A DNA stretch of 64,000 bases from Bin5 sp965207495 (GTDB lineage: Bacteria; Chloroflexota; Anaerolineae; Caldilineales; Caldilineaceae). Position 1 is the stretch's first letter; each line of letters begins with the position of its first letter. The position numbers and the translations under genes were made by a program. The DNA is taken from positions 4,402,001 to 4,466,000 of the forward strand of contig OZ242287.1 in the NCBI GenBank assembly GCA_965207495.1, read 5' to 3'. The notes beneath the pieces were generated by a model, which made no database searches, had not been told where the DNA came from, and worked only from the letters and a program-made list of their open reading frames with translations. Shown one piece after another: positions 59,271 through 64,000 of the stretch.

Positions 59271-60635
59271 ATGTTCTTAACGATCGTTTCATTCTTTCTT
59301 CTGTTGGGCCTGCTGATTTTCTTCCATGAGCTGGGTCACTACCTGGTTGCGCGACGCAATGGGATCGTAGTTGAAGAGTTCGGTGTCTTTGGATTCCCAC
59401 CGCGTCTGATAAAGCTCTTCACCTACGACGGCACGGTTTTTACCATTAACGCCATCCCCTTCGGCGCCTTTGTGCGCATGAAGGGAGAGGACATGGCCGA
59501 CACCGGCCCCGGCTCCTTTAACGCGGCCCGCAAGCGCGGCCGCGTGCTGACCCTGCTGGCCGGACCGGCAATGAATTTTCTGCTGGCGATCATCTTCTCC
59601 ATCGCCAGTGTCTTTTCCGGCTTCCCCGCCGGCGCCGCGCATCCCCTTCTGGGCGATGTCCCGCCCGGCACCGAACTGATGGGGGCCGCTCTCGAGCAGA
59701 ATGACACGCTCCTACGTTTCAACGGGCAGCCCGTCTATATCGACGCGAGAACCGGTGAGCTACTGAAGCCGAAACGGCGTACGCCCACTATCTCCGAGGA
59801 AGCGGGCACCATGGTCATTCTTCGCGACGATACCCTGCACACGCTGCAAGTTCCCTTTGCTACGCGTAATGAGCTGGAGCGTCTGCTGGAAGACGTGTCG
59901 CCTCTCCCCGCTCTGCATACCCAGGTCACCCAGGTGGCGCCCGGCAGCCCCGCGGAGGAAGCCGGGCTGATGCCGGGAGATATCTTTTATGCCGTCAATG
60001 GGGAGGTCGTTACACTTGATCGTGGTCTGGGCGAGGTGGTGCGTCTGCATTTGGGGGAAACGATTTCGGTGACGATGCTGCGCGGAGATGAACTGTATAC
60101 CCGCGAAGTGCTGGCACGTCAGGATCCGCCGCCCGGCCAGGGTGCAATGGGCGTTGGCATCAGCGGCAATCTGATGTTGGTTACGCTGCCCTTTTTCAGC
60201 AGTATCTGGCAGGGGGTCGTGGGCATCGTCGACTATGTGCAGGCAGTGATCGCGCTGCCGGTGCTTCTGATCTCCGGCCAGCTGGCACCCCAGGATGCCG
60301 CATTCTCCGGCCCGGTTGGGATTGCCCAGCTTGTGGGCGGGGCCGTCAACGCCACCGCGGACACCGGCCTCTGGTTCCCGGTGTGGCAACTGGCTGCCAT
60401 CATCAGCGCCGGTCTGGCCATAGCCAATCTGTTGCCGATTCCGGCTCTGGACGGCGGACGGCTGCTGTTCATATTCATCGAGAAGCTGCGCGGGCGTCGA
60501 ATGCCTCCAGAAAAGGAGGGCGTCATACATCTTGTCGGTTTCGTCTTGCTGTTGGGGCTCATGGTTGTCATTACTATCAATGACATCCGTTCCGGACCGC
60601 AAGGCATCGACTGGTCCCAGCTATTGGGGCCGTGA
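59271..60635 (+). CDS. Site-2 protease family protein (RseP type)
   Basis: 454 residues. Membrane metalloprotease of family M50: HExxH as HELGH (residues 19-23) in the first helix LLGLLIFFHELGHYLVARR, a PDZ domain in the middle (GSPAEEAGLMPGDIFYAVNG), and the third zinc ligand motif NLLPIPALDGGRLLFIFIE (LDG). The FGFPPRLIKLFTYDGTVFTINAIPFGAFVRMKGE segment is standard. It cleaves transmembrane anti-sigma factors or remnants of signal peptides. No sigma or anti-sigma gene is next to it. Confidence 0.93.
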   Translation: MFLTIVSFFLLLGLLIFFHELGHYLVARRNGIVVEEFGVFGFPPRLIKLFTYDGTVFTINAIPFGAFVRMKGEDMADTGPGSFNAARKRGRVLTLLAGPAMNFLLAIIFSIASVFSGFPAGAAHPLLGDVPPGTELMGAALEQNDTLLRFNGQPVYIDARTGELLKPKRRTPTISEEAGTMVILRDDTLHTLQVPFATRNELERLLEDVSPLPALHTQVTQVAPGSPAEEAGLMPGDIFYAVNGEVVTLDRGLGEVVRLHLGETISVTMLRGDELYTREVLARQDPPPGQGAMGVGISGNLMLVTLPFFSSIWQGVVGIVDYVQAVIALPVLLISGQLAPQDAAFSGPVGIAQLVGGAVNATADTGLWFPVWQLAAIISAGLAIANLLPIPALDGGRLLFIFIEKLRGRRMPPEKEGVIHLVGFVLLLGLMVVITINDIRSGPQGIDWSQLLGP

Positions 60636-60688
60636 CAGCGCAGAGGTAACCTGACAGTTCCGGGATAGGCGAGTTCCATGCCCCGACA

Positions 60689-61720
60689 ATGACTCAAGAC
60701 GATACAAACTTTTCGGATGCCGATTCCGATCAGTTTATTCCACCGCAATCCGAAGGCCGCCCGGAGGCGCAAGTTCCCTCGTGGGGCGCGAAGCGCTGCC
60801 CTTCCTGCTATACAGTAGTTTTACATAATCAGACAGTTTGCGCAGAGTGCGGCACACGCCTTGTCCCGCGTGTCACAAGAATTCGGTGCCTTCGCTGCGG
60901 AAAGCACGCCACGTCCGACCATGTGATCTGCCCCAGTTGTGGGCGCAACCTGCGCGCTGCGCCGTCACGGATGCTCACCTTTGGCATACCGGCGCTGCTG
61001 GTCGGAGTACTGGCCATCGTTCTTGTCGCGCGAGGAATGCCGACTTTCCTGCAAGAGAATGAGAACTTGCCTCTACTCCCGAACTTCGTAATCACACCCG
61101 CTGTCTCCGACAGTGAACCGAATGTGCTGCCCGCACGCGAAAGCCTGGCGCCTGCGGTCGTCCAAAGCGGTCCCGGCCAGTCGGACGAGTCGAACAGCTC
61201 CAACGCAGAGCCGGCAGTTGTCACGGACTCGACGCCGACTCCGACTCGTGGGGAACCAGGATCGTCGGCTGACGGGGCTCAGACCAGCACCGCGGCGGAG
61301 GCCACGTCGATTCAGCCGTCTGAGACGCAGGTTGTAACCGATTCGCGCGTCGTAGAAGAGCCTGCTGCAACCGTTGCCGCGGTCGAAAACACAGCAACGC
61401 CGACGCCCATACCTTCGCCGATACCGACCAAAACCGAAACAGCGACAACAACGCCGACGCCGATACCGACTGCCACGCCAACGCCCGCATGGCTGAGCTA
61501 CACAATCGGTGCGGGCGATACAATCGGTGCAATCGCCAGACGATTCGGGATTCCCCAAGAGGAGTTACTCAAGGCAAATGATCTCTCTCCCCAGGATGTT
61601 ACGAGCCTGCAGATAGGGGACGTGATCGTATTACCCGGACTGCTCCTGGCCACGCCGACGCCGACGCCGACCCCGACCGCGGTCGTCACCGAACCGCCGA
61701 GCGCGACCCCTGCCCCGTAG
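60689..61720 (+). CDS. Zinc-ribbon membrane protein with LysM domain
   Basis: 343 residues. N-terminal CPSCYTVVLHNQTVCAECG and a second CLRCGKHATSDHVICPSCG make two zinc-ribbon-like units. One membrane helix follows (FGIPALLVGVLAIVLVARG). The rest would lie outside: a Thr/Pro-rich linker with TPTPIPTATPTP repeats, then a LysM-like motif YTIGAGDTIGAIARRFGIPQEELLKANDL ending IGDVIVLPG, which in relatives binds peptidoglycan, and a TPTPT tail. A cytoplasmic zinc sensor joined through the membrane to a cell-wall binding end is suggested; this is inference. Many Chloroflexota carry similar proteins. Confidence 0.78.
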   Translation: MTQDDTNFSDADSDQFIPPQSEGRPEAQVPSWGAKRCPSCYTVVLHNQTVCAECGTRLVPRVTRIRCLRCGKHATSDHVICPSCGRNLRAAPSRMLTFGIPALLVGVLAIVLVARGMPTFLQENENLPLLPNFVITPAVSDSEPNVLPARESLAPAVVQSGPGQSDESNSSNAEPAVVTDSTPTPTRGEPGSSADGAQTSTAAEATSIQPSETQVVTDSRVVEEPAATVAAVENTATPTPIPSPIPTKTETATTTPTPIPTATPTPAWLSYTIGAGDTIGAIARRFGIPQEELLKANDLSPQDVTSLQIGDVIVLPGLLLATPTPTPTPTAVVTEPPSATPAP

Positions 61721-61778
61721 CTCTACGCAGCGGCGAGCCACGACGCGCTGCTCGTCTGGCAACAGTGCGAATGTCGTT

Positions 61779-61784
61779 TATAAT
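61779..61784 (+). promoter_or_regulatory. Candidate -10 element
   Basis: TATAAT, with no clear -35 partner, 71 bases before the chosen start of the HEAT gene. Confidence 0.4.
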
Positions 61785-61854
61785 TTAGCCAGTTCATGCA
61801 GGTGATGTGTATCCGTCTTCAGACAAGTTGCACTCTATCTATGTGAGGCGGCAC

Positions 61855-62880
61855 GTGACAGACACCGTCACAGCCAACAGCGATGCACAAACGCAACCCA
61901 GCCCGGAACTGTCCGTCCAGATTCTGTTAGCCCGGCTACGGGATGACAAGGTGCTGCCAGGCACGCCAGAACTGGTCGTCCTGTCGGACTTGAGTCTGGC
62001 TGATATGAGGCGCGTGCAAGAGGCGTGGGGTACGATCAGTGACGCCTGTAGGCTGCATGTCATTCAATCGCTCGTAGAAGAAAGCGCTGCCAATTTGGAG
62101 GTGCAACTGGGCCGGTTGCTGCGACTTGCACTGAAGGACGACCTGCCCGACGTGCGCATTCTCGCTATTCGCGGTCTGTGGGAAGACAGAGAAGCTGATC
62201 TTGTCGGTCCACTGATCCACTTGCTTAACAACGATCCCTCCGACACCGTCCGCGCAGCTGCCGCCGAAGCGCTCGGCGCGTTCGTGCTGGCCGGCGAGTT
62301 GGATGAGCTCTCTCAGGCCCTGGCCATACGCGCTGAGGACGCGTTGTTAGCGGTATTGCACGCCGAATTGGAGCCGATGACGGTTCAGGCCCGCGCGTTG
62401 GAGAGTATCGCCTTCTCAGGGGAAACAGGCATTCGGGAGTTGATCGAAGATTGCTACTATTCCCACGACGAGGAAATGCAGTTGGCTGCGCTGCGTGCAA
62501 TGGGGCGCAGTGCAGACGTTCGCTGGCGTTCAACCGTACAAGCCGAGCTCGGCGGCCCAGAGGCCGAAATGCGCGCGGCCGCGGCGCGAGCCTGCGGCGA
62601 ACTGGAGGCGCGAGACGCTCTTGAAGACCTGGTCGAGCTACTGTCTGACGAGAGCAAAGCGGTGCGGCTGGCTGTGATTTTCGCTTTGGGCCGGTTGGGC
62701 GGCCGTCGAGCAAAGGAGATGCTGAACGCTATGAGCGCCAGTGAAGACCCGGACGAAGTGAAGACGGCCGAGGACGCACTGGAAGAATCTCTTTTCTACG
62801 GCGATGGACAAGGGGTCCCCCTGTTCGATGAATCCTCTGAAGACTGGGACGACGGCGCGGATGACTGGGAGGCGTGGTGA
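61855..62880 (+). CDS. HEAT-repeat protein
   Basis: 341 residues from GTG 61855 (MTDTVTANSDAQTQPSP), preceded by GAGGCGG; a GTG at 61807 in frame is less likely because it leaves little leader after the -10. Helical repeats of HEAT/PBS-lyase type: LPDVRILAIRGLWEDREADLV, DTVRAAAAEALGAFVLAGEL, EMQLAALRAMGRSADVRW, EAEMRAAAARACGELEARDAL and KAVRLAVIFALGRLGGRRA. Such proteins are scaffolds or enzyme helpers. The C-terminus is very acidic (DESSEDWDDGADDWEAW). Its last bases overlap the start of the next gene. Confidence 0.85.
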   Translation: MTDTVTANSDAQTQPSPELSVQILLARLRDDKVLPGTPELVVLSDLSLADMRRVQEAWGTISDACRLHVIQSLVEESAANLEVQLGRLLRLALKDDLPDVRILAIRGLWEDREADLVGPLIHLLNNDPSDTVRAAAAEALGAFVLAGELDELSQALAIRAEDALLAVLHAELEPMTVQARALESIAFSGETGIRELIEDCYYSHDEEMQLAALRAMGRSADVRWRSTVQAELGGPEAEMRAAAARACGELEARDALEDLVELLSDESKAVRLAVIFALGRLGGRRAKEMLNAMSASEDPDEVKTAEDALEESLFYGDGQGVPLFDESSEDWDDGADDWEAW

Positions 62881-63227
62881 ATCTGAAGCTCAAGCGCTTG
62901 GTGCGCACGCACAGTTCTGAACAGTACGCACTCTTTGACTTGACCCAGACAGATGAAGACGATCAGCCCCTCACTATCGGCAAGCTCGATCTTCACTACA
63001 CGGGTGAGGGCACCTATGGAACCCTCCTCTTGTGGGATTTGGCTTCTCAGCAGTTGGAAGCTGAACGCAGGCGCATGTTCGTGCAGGCCCTACTCAGTGA
63101 GCTGGTTCTGCCGATGGGGCTGCCCAACGAATTCGTGGTCGAATTCTTCGCGCCCACGCTAGACGAATACGAAGTGTTCCACAATCTCGACGAAGGGGCG
63201 AACAGCCTTGCCGAGGCGAACGGGTAG
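62877..63227 (+). CDS. Conserved-looking small protein of unknown function
   Basis: 116 residues from GTG 62877 (GGGAGG five bases before; another GTG at 62874 is possible), overlapping the HEAT stop. It contains no recognisable motif; the sequence LKLKRLVRTHSSEQYALFDL, GKLDLHYTGEGTYGTLLLWDL and MGLPNEFVVEFFAPTLDEYEVF suggests a small alpha/beta domain. Coupling to the HEAT gene suggests a joint role. Confidence 0.7.
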   Translation: MNLKLKRLVRTHSSEQYALFDLTQTDEDDQPLTIGKLDLHYTGEGTYGTLLLWDLASQQLEAERRRMFVQALLSELVLPMGLPNEFVVEFFAPTLDEYEVFHNLDEGANSLAEANG

Positions 63228-63305
63228 GTAGTTTGAACCTGACTGGTCTGTGACTGCCCATTTCTTGGCCGGCAGTTCCTTCCAAGTGAAAGCACGCAAA
63301 TAGCG

Positions 63306-63938
63306 ATGACTGACAGCGAACAGAGCGACTCTACACCTGAGAATAACGGCACTTCCGCCGATTACCGCAGGATACTCAATGAAAGCGCGCGACTACTGCG
63401 CGCCAACCGGCCCGGTGAGGCTATAGCAGTGCTTGAGCCGTTACAGGCCGACATGCCCGACGACCCCGACATTGCCATCAATATGGGCGGTGCACTGATT
63501 TTGCAGCGAAAGTGGTCGAAGGCGGTCGAAACACTAAGAAAGGCTGTGACCGCTACGCCTGACAATGTTCTCCTGTGGACGAACCTGGCAGCCGCCTATC
63601 TGGGCCGTCTGGAAACATCCGGCCCGAAGCACCAGGCGAGGGCGATCGCTGCGTACGAACGAGCGCTCGGCATCAATCCCTCTACACCGAACGTTCACTA
63701 CCACCTGGGACTGATATACAAACAGCAGGGAAACCTGAGCCGTTCTTCAGCCATGTTTCAGCGGGCTTTGGAGATCAATCCCAATGACCGCGATGCCCGC
63801 TATTGGATGGAAAAACTCAGTGACCAGCTCGTGGAAAGAGAACGCGACAAGAGGGAAAGCCGCTCCCAGCAGGGGCGCTGGGACGGGAAACGCGGCGCCA
63901 ACGGGCGCCTACCGGACCAGGGCGGAGAGGAATCGTAA
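63306..63938 (+). CDS. Tetratricopeptide repeat protein
   Basis: 210 residues. TPR-like helices at about 20-170: RILNESARLLRANRPGEAIAVLEPL, DPDIAINMGGALILQRKWSKAVETLRKAV, NVLLWTNLAAAYLGR, YERALGINPSTPNVHYHLGLIYKQQGNLSRSSAMFQRALEINPNDRDARYWMEKL. The C-terminus is basic and polar. No signal peptide. A protein-interaction scaffold of unknown partner. Confidence 0.87.
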   Translation: MTDSEQSDSTPENNGTSADYRRILNESARLLRANRPGEAIAVLEPLQADMPDDPDIAINMGGALILQRKWSKAVETLRKAVTATPDNVLLWTNLAAAYLGRLETSGPKHQARAIAAYERALGINPSTPNVHYHLGLIYKQQGNLSRSSAMFQRALEINPNDRDARYWMEKLSDQLVERERDKRESRSQQGRWDGKRGANGRLPDQGGEES

Positions 63939-63940
63939 CA

Positions 63941-64000
63941 ATGACGGCGGAACCATCGGTATCGCCGAGCGCCACAGTAGACGAGACGTCATCCGTCAGT
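63941..64000 (+). CDS. Start of a gene cut by the window end
   Basis: ATG at 63941 with GGAGAGG upstream; twenty codons (MTAEPSVSPSATVDETS...) remain open to the end. Nothing more can be said. Confidence 0.55.
   Translation, partial: MTAEPSVSPSATVDETSSVS

Noticed and set aside
61390..61720. ACGCCGACGCC-type tandem repeats
   Set aside because: They encode the Thr-Pro linker of the LysM protein and need no separate explanation.
1..64000. CRISPR arrays, tRNA or rRNA genes, transposases, phage genes
   Set aside because: None was recognised on either strand.

Overview
The window looks like a chromosomal segment of an uncultured Chloroflexota bacterium, most likely of the Caldilineae/Anaerolineae type. 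This is inferred from gene content: many lipoprotein solute-binding proteins of the 'ACVPAAAPAA' type, an isopentenyl phosphate kinase (known outside archaea mainly from Chloroflexota), HisZ/HisG, tandem sugar-dehydrogenase/cytochrome c fusions, phytanoyl-CoA-dioxygenase-like and Gfo/Idh oxidoreductases, and high GC. No rRNA, tRNA, CRISPR array, phage or transposase gene was seen.

Layout. 1-1005 (-): VCBS/FG-GAP beta-propeller protein cut by the window edge. 1.1-1.6 kb and 9.1-9.6 kb: two copies of a dispersed intergenic element that share a perfect 119-bp core and end in sigma70-type promoters. 1.86-8.9 kb (+): peptide-type ABC importer (binding protein, cytochrome c lipoprotein, two permeases), two Gfo/Idh oxidoreductases and a divergent peptide deformylase. 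9.8-22.4 kb (+): sugar ABC importer and a carbohydrate/sugar-acid catabolic cluster (two propeller hydrolase-like proteins, a mandelate-racemase-type dehydratase, an HpaI-type aldolase, an NHL protein, a PhyH dioxygenase, a bicupin and a uronate-dehydrogenase-like SDR). 22.5-27.8 kb (+): pyruvate dehydrogenase E1 and E2, and an Ldh2-type dehydrogenase. 27.8-31.8 kb (-): a TPP-riboswitch operon for uptake of a thiamine precursor, ending in an apparently frameshifted isopenicillin-N-synthase-like oxygenase. 31.9-36.3 kb (-): a heterodimeric ABC exporter behind a leader with a promoter, a 23-residue leader peptide and a three-state attenuator. 36.7-41.0 kb (+): tandem paralogous sugar dehydrogenase/cytochrome c fusions. 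41.1-46.6 kb (+): an SDR and a second peptide-type importer followed by another cytochrome c lipoprotein. 46.6-53.0 kb (-): a cobalamin-riboswitch operon for B12 uptake and cobinamide salvage. 53.1-64.0 kb (+): fmdB-hisZ-hisG, rmlC-like, selA, isopentenyl phosphate kinase, a degenerate copy of the dispersed element, the rseP-type protease, a zinc-ribbon/LysM protein, and HEAT, small unknown and TPR proteins.

How it fits together. Most of the window is scavenging: peptides or opine-like compounds, sugars or sugar acids, thiamine precursors and corrinoids are imported. Imported carbohydrate acids would be oxidised, dehydrated and cleaved by aldolase to pyruvate, which feeds the PDH. Four importer gene sets lack their own ATPase, so a shared ATPase elsewhere is implied. 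The most notable regulatory structure is the leader upstream of the ABC exporter (35.8-36.3 kb): a leader ORF followed by mutually exclusive hairpins, an architecture reminiscent of ribosome-mediated attenuation of drug exporters. All functional statements rest on reading the sequence by eye; no database search was run.
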